Shown: piece by piece, positions 21,866-32,940 of the stretch | Numbering within the stretch: position 1 is the first letter of the stretch | How the letters are laid out: each line of letters begins with the position of its first letter | Assembly (NCBI RefSeq): GCF_000001735.4 | Contig: NC_003075.7 | Location: 7,317,001 to 7,381,000 of the forward strand | DNA length: 64,000 nt | Reading direction: 5' to 3' | DNA from: Arabidopsis thaliana | Lineage: Eukaryota; Streptophyta; Magnoliopsida; Brassicales; Brassicaceae | Translations under genes and position numbers: made by a program | The notes under the pieces: generated by a model | Seen by the model: only the letters and a program-made list of their open reading frames with translations | The model's database searches: none | What the model was told of the DNA's origin: nothing

Positions 21866-24239
21866 TTACCGGACCTGAACAATTCCGGCACTAACCAGCT
21901 TCTGAATCTTGTTCATTACCATTGGGTTCTTCATATGCTCTTGTGCAGCTTTCGGATTCTCTTGAAAGTCCACTAGTACCTACAATAGACATCATCACAC
22001 AAGTCTCACAGACAGCTTACGAGTTAGAACACAATGCTTGCCACTGCTTTTACCTGTCTCATCACTGGATCCGATAATATGTTCTGAACTTCAGGATCTT
22101 GCATTGCCTTTGCTTGTCTCTCCTTCAATTCTTCTGGAGTCAGATCACCACGGCTCGCTTTGTTTATCTGTTCCACACATCTGAAAACAACAACACTTTC
22201 ACTAGACCGATCTTTGCAAGGTTAAACAACAAAGAGAGAATGCCAAAATTTGCAAACCTTCTAACACCATCAAGGAACTCCTGGTTCTTAGGATCATGTT
22301 TTAGCCCTTCTTGATACGTTTCCATAGCTTTATCGTATTCCTTCATGAAAAATTGAATAGCTCCTTTTCTACTGTATCCTTTCGTGAAACTTGGGTCCAG
22401 CTCAATGCATTTTTCAGCATCTTTCAATCCCTCTGGTAATGCTCCTAACTTTGTGTAACAAGCAGCTCTGTTGCTATATGCCCTCACGTCGTTCGGGTTT
22501 CTTTTGATTGCTTCTGAATAATGCTTCACTGCCTCTGGATACTTTTGTTCTTTAAAGAATCCATTACCTGCATCAATGAAGAAGTGTCAAATGCTTAATC
22601 CTAAAATCAAATCACGTTTCAAGATAGTAAGTGTAACTGAGGATCAGTATATATACCTTTCTCTCGCTCCTCCTCGGCTATCGTAGGATCAAAGTACTCC
22701 TGTTGCTCCAGCTCTTTCTTGACTTTCTCAGCATCGTTCAGTTTCTTCAATGTATCTGGATTACGATGCTCTGTAAGAGCTTTCTGGAAAGTCTCAATCG
22801 CAGGCTCAAAGTCTTTCGAGCATCTCGCCATTTTCACTAGAGCAGATCCTTTTCTAGTCAGAGCTCTTGCTATCATCTTGAAGTCAGAACGAAGTTCTCT
22901 GCCTCTTTCAACAGCCTTGTCACAGTCTTCAATGCACTCCTCGTACTGATAATTTCATTTGAGAAATGAAGTAAAACATCACACAAGATACAGTAAGATC
23001 CAGATGAACCAACTGTTAATTAAACAAGACTAATGCAAGAACACATAGACCAATGGAATTGAACCACTCAGGATACTTGAAGATTAATTGATTCCAGTAA
23101 TAATAAAGATAACCACTTCTACAGAACAAGTGAATAAACTCCATCATGAAGCCATAAACCCTAAATTTCTACCTCATCTAAAGCTAACTACTTTCAGCAC
23201 AAGTGAAAACTTAAGTTCAAAACTCTTAAATCTCCAACAAGAAGCAGATGAAAGTTATCAAAACCCATCAAGGTCATCACAAATGTACTAACTAGTGACA
23301 AGCTATACTAAACAGATAAGCTACTTCAAGAACCCAAGATCTCCTCCTTAATCTTAAAGTACCTAAAGGTTTAACTTTTAAGCCAAGTATAAGACTTAAT
23401 ACCTTCCCCATCTCAAGATAAACAGCAGCACGATTCGTCAAATACGAAATATCCTCATCATCGAGCTCCATGGCCTTAGTATAATGTTCAACAGCTCTCC
23501 CAAAATCCTTCTTCTTATAAGCAACATTTCCTTCCCCTTTCTCCTTCAAAGCCTTCTCCTTTCTCTCCTTCTTCTGCCTCTCCTCCTCCGTCAACTCCAT
23601 AGGTTCCATCTCCGGTTCAGGCTCTTTCCTCTCATCAGCCTCCTTCATCTCAGTATCTTCACCACTAGATCCACCAAACTTCACATTCAACAAAACCCCT
23701 AAAGCCTTCATAACTCTCTTATCCTTCATATACAAATTAAGATTATTAGGGTTCCTCTGAATCTCCTTCATCGTCTTAACAAAATCATCCTGCTCCAAAT
23801 AAACCCTAGTCCCCGGATCCGCCGTCAACTTCTCCCACATCTCCTTCCCTTGAAACGCATCAACAAAAGGATTCGACTTTGACGAAACCCTAGATCTCGA
23901 AGCATCAGCTAATCCCGATTTAAGCATCTCATTACTCGGATCAATCTCTAATCCTTTCTTATACGAATCAACCGCTTCATCAAACTTGGACAATCCAATA
24001 AACGCAGCACCTAATCGGCTATATCCTTTAGACCAATCAGGTTTAAGCTCTATAGTCTTCTTCGCGTCTGATAAAGCTTCTTCGTAACGGTGGAGAGAAG
24101 CGTAAGAAGCGGATCTGTTTGAGTAGAGGATGTGATTGGTTGGTGAAAGGTTGATTGCTTCTGTGAAATGGGTTATTGCGGTGGCGTAATCGCCGGAAGA
24201 GAAAGCTGCGTTTCCTTTGGATTTTGCTTCTTCCGCCAT
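21866..24239 (-). CDS. HOP3: Hsp70-Hsp90 organizing protein (HOP/STI1)
   Basis: Five exons, 23403-24239, 22657-22945, 22258-22567, 22054-22180 and 21866-21979, all GT-AG, sum to 1677 bases, i.e. 558 aa. Domains in order: TPR1 (about 1-110), a first STI1/DP domain (about 138-185), a charged linker with a Lys-rich possible nuclear signal (about 225-240), TPR2A (from about 240), TPR2B (about 375-480), and a C-terminal STI1/DP2 domain. HOP brings Hsp70 (bound by TPR1/TPR2B) and Hsp90 (TPR2A) together for client transfer; Arabidopsis HOP3 is stress-inducible and implicated in the ER stress response and thermotolerance. A perfect heat-shock element sits about 90 bases upstream of the ATG. The start is the first ATG and gives the canonical MAEEAKSKGNAAF N terminus. 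Confidence 0.96.
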
Positions 24240-24326
24240 TGAATTGGATTTGGTTTAGGTATCGTGAGAATCTGCTTGATTGCATTTTTAAAAACAGAGG
24301 AAGATGAAGAAGAAGGCACAAGAGAG

Positions 24327-24368
24327 TTCTCGAAATTTCGAATTTTTTTGTGTATGTCGAGAATGTTC
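24327..24368 (-). promoter_or_regulatory. Heat-shock elements of HOP3
   Basis: TTCtcGAAatTTC at 24327-24339 is a perfect three-unit heat-shock element. A further GAAtgTTC pair lies at 24361-24368. A TTTTTAAAAA tract at 24286-24296 may serve as the TATA region. All are within 130 bases of the HOP3 ATG, which explains heat induction through HSF binding. Confidence 0.75.
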
Positions 24369-24424
24369 TTTTGTAGCCGTGGAAAAATGTTTTTAAATCT
24401 TAAAAATACAAAAGGAAAAGAAAC

Positions 24425-24448
24425 GCTAGAGAAAGGGGTCGAACCTCT

Positions 24449-24480
<32 letters not shown>

Positions 24481-24497
24481 AACTGAGCTACTCCAGC
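24425..24497 (-). tRNA. tRNA-Asn (GTT)
   Basis: A 73-base cloverleaf reads on the minus strand: acceptor GCTGGAG/CTCTAGC (one G-T pair), D arm GCTC-GAGC with AGTTGGTTA, anticodon stem TGTGG/CCACA with loop CTGTTAA (anticodon GTT), a five-base variable loop, and T stem AGAGG/CCTTT with loop TTCGACC. Internal A box (TAGCTCAGTTGG) and B box (GGTTCGACC) are intact, and a TTTT run follows as a Pol III terminator. No intron; CCA is not encoded. It lies in the same orientation as HOP3, and its terminator faces the HOP3 heat-shock elements. Confidence 0.95.
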
Positions 24498-25955
24498 TTT
24501 TTGATAAGTGATTCGTTATTTATGTAAATATACCGTCTAGAAAAGAATAAACATCCGTTTATGTTCTGTGCTTACTTTTTTATGCTATGTCTTTGTCTTC
24601 TGTCAGAAGATTAAGCGTCAGAAAGACATCGTGGAGTTAGCAACGAGACGATCAAAATTCTTCAATCCGAAGTAGTAGTAAACCAGAGGTGAGAAGACGA
24701 CCAGTTTGGGAGAGAAAACCAAATCGGAGGTATGTATGGTGATTAAAGTTTTGGTTATGATAAATAATATCATCATAAGCGAATAGTTTTGTACGTTTTT
24801 GGTTTAGGTTTTAATCAAATGTGTCTTTACTTTTAATAAGTTTAGGTTTGATATTTGGTTTTTTTGTTTTTTTCTAAACATACCACATATAATCATATAT
24901 ATTAATACTCAAAGAACAAGTAGTACATGGTTTCTCCAAATACTTGTAACCAACCAAAGTGGTAAACTACAATCTAAAAAGCAAAATACAAATCACATGA
25001 AGATGCAAATTTAGCAAGTGCATCTCCTCTGCACATTTGTTCTCACCTCATCTTCTAAATTTTAACATATTTGATCACTTTCCTACAATATGATTTGAAT
25101 TTGTATTCAAATTTGGGAAATTTTGAAAATTACCACCTTTATGATACCATTTTTCAAAAAGACCAGAAAAAGGTTGTTCAAAAATTCTAGTTTCATATCA
25201 TTTCTTAAGAAAAATCTTCTAAGCACTATAAAACATTAAAAATTTTGTGAAAAATCTTATAAATGTTTGATATTATGCATTATAGAAACTTTATAAACGT
25301 TTTTATAATATGCTCTATAAAAGTTAATAAAACAAATTCTATGATTGCATTTTGTGTTACATTGAAAATTAACAAAAAAAAAAAACAGTGGTATTATTAA
25401 AAAAAAATAAAAATCATAAAAGTGGTATCTCAAAAATTCTTCTGAAATATATTTAGATAGAAGTAATTTCATAATTAACATTATATGGAAATTCTAAATA
25501 TTGATTGTTTCACTTCAATTGGGGTTTATAGTGGATGATAGGTTTCAGATACAGCAATACACCATCACTCACTGTATTTGATATATTGAAATATAAGTAT
25601 TCAAAAATACTGATAGCCCAATTTCAGTTTTTTCTGTTTTTTTTTTTTAATTTCAGTTTTTATGTGTGTAATTTTATAAGTTAGAACATAATTTCAGTTT
25701 TGTTCTAACTTATAAAATTACACACATAAATCTAAACCATATAGTATTATAGGATGTCAATGTGGTCTATCATCCATGAAATAAACTGATACAAATAATT
25801 ATCTTGTATTTATGAATCGGTATTTATCGTATAACATAGATGGTAAAAAAAACTAATATTCACAAATTAAAGGAAATCATCCTTCTCTGTACTGTATAAG
25901 TGTATATAAATTTTTTTAATCCTCTTTTGATTTTTGACTATTTTATAAATTCAAA
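24498..25955. other. Intergenic between tRNA-Asn and the SAUR gene
   Basis: A short segment at 24600-24735, followed by a gtatg donor-like site, looks like a non-coding first exon, but I could not connect it to a gene. The rest is AT-rich and includes the perfect hairpin at 25659-25730. Confidence 0.45.
25659..25730. repeat. Perfect 30-bp inverted repeat, 12-base loop
   Basis: The left arm at 25659-25688 (TTTATGTGTGTAATTTTATA...) is exactly complementary to the right arm at 25701-25730. The loop (taatttcagttt) repeats a motif (aatttcagttt) that also lies just before the left arm. No terminal duplication or coding content. Confidence 0.9.
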
Positions 25956-26429
25956 TTATATAATCTTGTAAGAATTTTTCCTGCGGCAATGATCCCATGC
26001 AGCGATCCTCAACTGGACTTTTTCAAAATCCGAAACCCGACAAGGAATAGTGATCCGACCCGGTTGATCAAACCCATGAACCCGCTCCGCTTGCTCCAAC
26101 AATTCTCCAAACAATGGATGATTAAAGTAAATCACCGGCACCACAACTCGCCGCGTGTCATCGTCTGATTCGCCGACATGAACCACCAAATGTCCTCGAG
26201 GAACAACCCGGTTCGACTTTTTCGGATCCTTACCCAACCGGATCTGATTCTGACCCGGATTCTTCTTGCTTCCACCGCACAATCTCTTAGCTCCACGGCT
26301 TAAACACCGTGCTAATGACCGGATTCCGGTAACCGGGTTTGTGATTCGGGTCGGGCATCTGTTTCTTGGTATCCATTTGAAAATTTTGACAAATCTGTGT
26401 CCAATTTTGAACCCTCTGACTCTCTTCAT
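25956..26429 (-). CDS. SAUR35: SAUR-family small auxin-up RNA protein
   Basis: A single exon of 157 aa, intronless as usual in the family. The N-terminal half is strongly basic (MKRVRGFKIGHRFVKIFKW, ARCLSRGAKRLCG). The SAUR domain occupies about 75-150, with VPRGHLVVHVGE, VVPVIYFNHPLFGELLEQAE, GRITIPC and a closing FEKVQ.RIA. Typical SAURs inhibit PP2C.D phosphatases and thereby activate plasma membrane H+-ATPases to promote cell expansion. The long basic N terminus places this in the less-studied longer SAUR class. A TATA box (CTATATAAG) lies at 26645-26653. No TGTCTC auxin-response core was noticed close by. The number 35 is from memory. Confidence 0.88.
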   Translation of the reverse strand: MKRVRGFKIGHRFVKIFKWIPRNRCPTRITNPVTGIRSLARCLSRGAKRLCGGSKKNPGQNQIRLGKDPKKSNRVVPRGHLVVHVGESDDDTRRVVVPVIYFNHPLFGELLEQAERVHGFDQPGRITIPCRVSDFEKVQLRIAAWDHCRRKNSYKII

Positions 26430-26644
26430 GCTTGGTTTTAATCAGATTCCGACAAAAAAAAAAAAAGTCTTTGGTGAAAACAATGAGATGGGTTTGTTTG
26501 AAATCGAGTTTCAAGAAATGGGTTTGATTCGAAAGAAATAGATTTGGAGAAAATTTTGGTTTTTGTTTTTTGGTATCTCTCTCTGTGTTTTATGTTATAG
26601 AGTTGAAGAAGAAGACTGTTTGGGTATGGGGAAAGAGGTTACCT

Positions 26645-26653
26645 CTTATATAG
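26645..26653 (-). promoter_or_regulatory. TATA box of the SAUR gene
   Basis: CTATATAAG on the minus strand, about 216 bases upstream of the ATG. It implies a 5' leader of roughly 185 bases. Confidence 0.5.
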
Positions 26654-26659
26654 CCTTCA

Positions 26660-28870
26660 AGGAGCTATGACTCTTATGTGTGCGTGTGCTTTTTAAATGT
26701 GTCCACTTTGATGGATAGTTTTCCAAATACAACTTTTTTTTTGTATTTTTTGTTATATTTTCGTATCATTTATCATCTTTTCAAAATTTAGGGAACTTTT
26801 TTTTTCTATTCAAAACATGCGACTTAAAATTCCAAATCTTAAGTGCCAAAAAAAAAAAAAACCTCAAGATATTTAAAATGAAATATATTACAAGAGATAT
26901 ATTTACAAGACTTGTGTAAACATTAGCTATTTAATTAATTTGGTCAGGGGTGTTACCATAAATTATCGCAATGAAGAAGCTAGCTAAGCTTTGATCATAT
27001 TCAGTGGGAACGGACTACTTCAACACTTAAGACCTCGAATGTTATTCGTGAAATACCAAAATAACAATGTTTTTTCTAATCAGATTATTGTGCAACGCAG
27101 CTATGTCCAGCCATACTGTCATTGTGCAAGCTTAGTTACCAAATTCATCAATCTACCACATCGATCGAATAACATGAAATTTTTTTATAAAGATATGTGT
27201 GTACCATTATTAAAAAAAATTCCAAGTTTCTTATTTAATTTAACATGTCATTATCATTAAAATGCAACCACTAGTTGAATGTTCATATTATATATTGATT
27301 AAGACATATTTATGATCGATTATGTGAGTTAGTAACATGTTTCTTGTTGTAGTTAAGTATCTAGATGATTCGATTTGATTTTTTCATAATACACTCCATT
27401 ATAAGTTTAGTATGTCGTTCCTTATGAATAATACATCGCATGAAATCACTAGTTATTAGTTCAGAATTTGTTTTGCTTTTTCTATGATAACTAGTCCAGA
27501 TTTAATAATGGTTTTGATAAGACAACTTGGAACAAAGCATCTATAAAGAAATATTGTATAGATAGAGTTCAGATATATATAGATTAAATAAATGAATTTC
27601 ACAAATGTTTATATGGTTATAAATGAAAGTTTGAATAATAAAAATTAAATAAAGCAGAGAAATTGATGAAGACAAAAGGCATGCAAATGTGTGGGAGGGA
27701 CATAGTGTGGGATTTGGTCGGCGGTCGACACGGCTCGTGCAATCTTAACATGCCCTGATTCACTGAAAGTGCTTCGTTCAGTTTAAGAATTATTGTGTTG
27801 CATAATTATTATTTATAGACTACTTCAGTTATTATTAATATTCTATTTTTATGTTGGAAAATGGCTTAATTCTTATTTCTTAATACTTCTTTGCACGTTT
27901 TTTTTCTATGATCTAATTCATCATAAGTACATCAAAATTAATTAGAGTTTGAGTTTTTTTCACTTCGATTATAATTATGGTTGAAATTTGCAAATGTGTA
28001 AACTGATAATAACATCCTATTATTTTACATATTATAAAGATTAGTTTGAGTTTCGATCCAGATTTCTTTAGTTATATATAGTTTGTAATAATTATTATCA
28101 TTATTTTGACTCAAATGTACTTATATCTTATCTTTACAAAAGAAAGACGATAACCAAAGTCATAACATATGAAACGTTCGATGTTACATCTACTACTAGT
28201 TAAAAGTGAAAAAAAGCGAAACTATAATGCGTAGAGAATAAGAGAGTATAATGAATGGTCAAGGCATTACCATAAACCACACACGTTTCATATACAACAT
28301 ACACTTTTCTAGATTTTTTTTTACACTTTTCTAGATTTTTCTTCTCTTTTCTTCATCCACTATTTCAAAACAAAACGATACTCCAATTGACACGATTTAT
28401 ATTTTTCATAGAACGAATGAAAACGTGTTCAATTTATTTGGAGAGGAAGAAAAGGGAAAAAGAAGAAAGAAATGTGGAGACTTTATAGAAGGGAAGGATA
28501 GAAACTAACAATTTATGTACTTTTGTTTACCTAATATTGAAACCATACATTCGTCATCTCTTCCTATCTTCCCATGTTGTTTAAACGTAAATTTCATACT
28601 CTATATTAGAATCTTGTTCACACACATATGACGTCGTAGAAGAATCCAATATACAAGAGCATTAGATTTTGTATGAAAATTAACAATTAATATCTTCAAC
28701 TGGTTGCTTAAACAAATTTTGCTAGACTACTAATGTTACGGTATTTTATATTATTTTGGTATTTTAGTAAACAGTTTCAATGTTACGGTAATGATCAGTG
28801 TAATATATTATAGTTATTTATAAGTTGGAGATACAATCACAGTAATGTTAAACATATAAAGACATAAACC
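26660..28870. other. Intergenic, AT-rich
   Basis: No gene supported. Small open frames (for example at 26991) show no recognisable motif. Confidence 0.5.
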
Positions 28871-29091
28871 TTGAATGGTTACAGCGGCCCAAGCGGACAA
28901 ACTAGTTTACAGATCGGATCATTTTTTATTTACCATTTACAAACTATAGTCCGTAATAATACGGACCTAAAAAAAACGAAGCGGACTAAGCGCGGACCAT
29001 ATTTAAAATAAGTTCACAACGGTTTGTTGTCCGCCCCAAAAATAGTATGGACTGGATTGCTGACGGATTAGTCCGCACTAACTACAACATC
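28871..29091. mobile_element. MITE, copy 1
   Basis: The segment from TTGAATGGTTACAGCGG to TTAGTCCGCACTAACT and CAACATC recurs in inverted orientation at 36276-36502. Shared motifs are GAATGGTTAYAGC at one end, GTTGYRRTTAGTGYG at the other, and internal gcggacaa/ttgtccgc blocks. About 220 bases, no coding capacity; the weakly inverted termini suggest a hAT- or Mutator-type MITE. No target duplication could be fixed. Confidence 0.6.
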
Positions 29092-29926
29092 TATTTCAAA
29101 GCCATATATTTGTAGATAATTAGATGTCAAAAATATGTATGTATATACGATTACATCAATTATAAATGATCATATGCTAATTGTATTCTCAATTTACCTG
29201 CCAACAGAGAGAATAAAAATCTTTAAGAATAAATATGCAATCTTGTAAGCCATGATATCCCACCAGTAATCTCTAACCAGGTTACCAAATCTAATACATG
29301 TGACATGACAACTAATATTTTTTAATGTCTTTAATAATTAACATGCCATGCAGTTGTATAGAGTTATTACTCAATTACCATTTAAAATCATCAAATTCAC
29401 ATCACGTAATTCACTATGACTACTGTACATGTTTCATAATGAAATAAGTTAGACATATGCAGCTGGTAATGGTAAAATATATAGCTTTTGTAGAATACAC
29501 CAAGTTCTTTTCTTTTCCAAAAGAGCAAATTGGGTAATAACGTGACGAATGCGACTCGAGCCAAACTCAAGTGGCAATCAATCCTACGATTGTAGAACAT
29601 AAGATAAATAAGAACAGCTAACAAAAGTCAACGTCAGATTTGTTGGTGGACAAGAGGACAATGAAAATAAATAAATGTTTGGAATCTTCCAAGTTCTAGT
29701 AATTTTGTTGTTAATCCACCTATCACGGATCATGATGTTTTGTTGCTACAATCTTTTTTGTTTAATCCTTTTAAAATAAAAAATTAGAATAACTAACCAG
29801 CAATTACTAGTTAAATTGATTAATCGAATATTTATTAGTTAGTTATTGGTCTGATATTAATGGTGTGGTCAACTCTTTAAGTGTCAATGCTAAAGAGATA
29901 CAATAATGAACAAGTATTATCTTTCA
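29092..29926. other. Intergenic between MITE copy 1 and Helitron A
   Basis: AT-rich spacer. No gene or repeat supported. Confidence 0.45.
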
Positions 29927-30586
29927 CTAGATGAGTACCCGCACTACGTGCGGACTTTCAATTTATATTTCGTAATTTAAAAGTATTTAAAGGTAAAATT
30001 TAGGTTAATTTTTTAATAGGCAAGAAGACAAAATTCCTATTTGATACTAAGCTCCATAAATCAACAATTTATTTTTGCATTTTGCATTTAGATTTCTAAC
30101 AAAATATTTTTTCAGTAAACATTATTTTTATAATTTTTTTTCATTTGTGTTAACCTTAAACCAAAAAAATAAGACAAAATGCTAGACGATTTGAGTCCAA
30201 GAATTTGATGCTAGAGTTCTCAAGTACTTCTCACCATTTTTAATATCTTATATAGAAAAAAGAACAACCTACGAAAACTATTAGCTAATCCACTATACAA
30301 TTATTTAATTATATTTTAACTTAAAATTATAAAAATTAGGGAAAAATATCTAAGAGTATGAGAAAATCAATTAAATAATTTAATTTAAGAAAAAGACATA
30401 CAAAATAAAAGAAAATTATTATTTATACAATTAATTATTTAAAATTTTATAATATATACAATTAAATAATAAATCACTATAAACCATTAACTTACACTAA
30501 TTATTAAGTGGACATGTGGCAAATTAAAAGCTAAGTGATGATGTGTCATTCATATGAAGAGAGTTTGCCAATTTTCATATATATGA
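29927..30586 (-). mobile_element. Non-autonomous Helitron A
   Basis: On the minus strand the element begins TCATATATATGAAAAT directly after a host A (30587) and ends with the hairpin CCGCACGTAGTGCGG (6-bp stem, 3-base loop), eleven more bases, and CTAG before a host T (29926). This is the full set of Helitron hallmarks: 5' TC, 3' hairpin plus CTRR, insertion between A and T. It is 660 bases long with no Rep/helicase frame, so it must have been mobilised in trans. Confidence 0.8.
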
Positions 30587-30684
30587 TTACACCACATATA
30601 GATAATATATAAACTTATGATCTTTATATATACAATATTTATAAAATTACCTACATATTTGTTATTATTAGTTAATTTGTTATT

Positions 30685-31635
30685 CTAAATGAAAACTCAT
30701 GCTACGCATGGGTTTTTGTTTTTAAAATTGTCGGAATATATGATTATGGTCTTTTGTTGATTTTGATGTTCATTTTTGTGTGTGTGTTAATGTGTAAGTA
30801 ATAAAGTCATATCTATTTTATAGAGTTATAATTTTTTATAATTAAATTTTTCTATAATTCAAAATATCAATTTTACTATAATATGAATATTTATAGACCT
30901 ATTATTCAAATATTTCACTATCATAAACACATACAACAAAATTATATGATATATTAATATGTAGTTATATTACTTATGTATTTTGAAACTTGCCTAACTT
31001 AATTGTAACAAACAATTCTATATTCCATATATTCTCTCGTTATCTAGTACACTAACCAGATCATGATATGCTAGTAATTCAAGTCAACACTTTAATTCTC
31101 TTCCCTTGCATATAGCCATATAGAATCTCGTTTTTTTTGTGTGGGTATATCTAATGTGTCGGATGACCATTACGTGAAAAATGTATATCAATGTTACCAA
31201 GTTATCAGAAACCACAAAAATAAACAGAAAGAAGGTCATATGATAAATCATATTCATATAACGTAATAATAAGAAAATATCCAACTAAAATTACTAATTA
31301 ATATGAGGTTAGGTAGCAAACATTTAAACTACGACACAAAGTAAATTTTAGCCATTATAAATTGATAACTATTGATAAAAATATTTTAAAAAATAAGTAG
31401 AATAAAATGAAAGTAGTATTTGATATATTATTATAATTTTTTATTTATTGAATGTTTTAAGAAAATTTATTTAAAAGAGAGATTATAGAGAATTTAACAC
31501 AACAAAAGACTTTTGATTCTTCCTCAATTAATTGTATTATTTTTTTATTTAATTAATATAGAATGACACATGTCATTTTCTTGTGTGATGATGTGTCATT
31601 CATAGGGAGAGAGTTGGCAACTTTCATATATATGA
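30685..31635 (-). mobile_element. Non-autonomous Helitron B
   Basis: Related to element A and in the same orientation. The 5' end TCATATATATGAAAGTTGCC and the next 60 bases align with A (tgatgatgtgtcattcat block). The 3' end carries the hairpin CATGCGTAGCATG at the same spacing, but its terminal CTAG has decayed to TTAG. It is 951 bases long with no coding capacity. A and B are separated by about 98 bases. Confidence 0.7.
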
Positions 31636-32940
31636 TTTATTTTTTAACGTTTAAATTTATTATTTATTGTAAATTATGAGAATTATTACAAATATAATTA
31701 TACCACGGATAATTTCTTTCGATCTTGTTAGATCTACGACCTACGATACTTCCTTCTCCATATACGATATACGACACTTTGACGGTTTTTAATTTTATTT
31801 TACATATGTGGTTATGTAAACGAAGTTTTAATGATATAATTTGGACTTTTCAACAAAAACATTTTCCCTAAGCCCAAGTTCAAATATAAATTTTTTGATG
31901 GGTAGGTTCAAGTAAGTGTTATGTATATTGTGGCCCATAATATAGTTTTAATTCTATTCAACAATACTAGGCCCATTTATATTTGTGAATCTCGTGGTAA
32001 GATGATGATACGAGTATATATAATAGCAGTTGTTTAGACGTTTTAGCTCTTTGTAATAATCTAAAAATGGTACATCTCTTTCATTTTATTTTTTTCATGA
32101 ATCTCTTTATGAAAAAAGGTTTCTAAAACCATTTACCTTTGCATTTTTCAAAGTACAACAATATTCTAACTAATTCGATAGAACCAGTTTGTCAGAGATT
32201 GTAATGGTACCATGTTTTTTCTTTTGTCATTTACAAAAACCACCAGAAATTTCTCAATTATCACTTTTATCAGAGAAAATTATATTTTCCTTGTCCATTT
32301 TCAAATTTGGCAAGAAAGAACAGAGGGACAAAGATAGAAATGGAAAGCAAAATACAGAAAGGATCCAGCCTGGATTTGTCAGAGAGACAAAAAGCTGAAA
32401 CTCCCAACCAAAAAAAAAAGATAACTAATTATATTCCCCACCTTGGGACCTCATAAATCCATAATGCATGCTTTTTCCCATTTTCTTCTGTTTTCCTTTC
32501 AATTTTTTTTTTTTTTTTTTTTGTAATACTAAATATATCAACTACATTTCTCTCATTTTATCTATATAATTGATAGTGTTTACTAAATAAAAATAATGTA
32601 ATTTGTGTTAATGTTGATTAATATTTGGGTTCAACTTGGTTAAAATTGTGGAATTTTGGTATGAGATAAAACAATAATAACCAAAGCTTAATTAGAACAA
32701 ATTTAAAACATTTTAATGAATATTTGTTTTTCTTCTTCTCAAATAAACAAATCCCGGGAAAAAGAATAAAACAACAGATTGAATCCAAAAAGAAACAAAA
32801 AAAAAAAGACAAGTCAGAGAAATCCAACAACCCCCAAATAAGAAGAACTGTGGAAACGTAAAGAAGAAGAAGAATCATCATCTCTGGTTTGATATCAACA
32901 AAACCCTAGAAAATACAACAAACCCTCAGATTTAACAATT
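31636..32940. other. Intergenic downstream of SKU5, with promoter-like motifs
   Basis: Contains GCCCA-type motifs (about 31871, 31932 and 31969), then a TATATATAA near 32017 and a poly-T tract near 32510. No downstream reading frame is convincing; the open frame at 32189 has no known motif. The right end is the SKU5 3' UTR. Confidence 0.4.

Noticed and set aside
32189..32398. 69-aa gene downstream of the site II motifs
   Set aside because: Low-complexity composition, no motif, no splice or conservation evidence.
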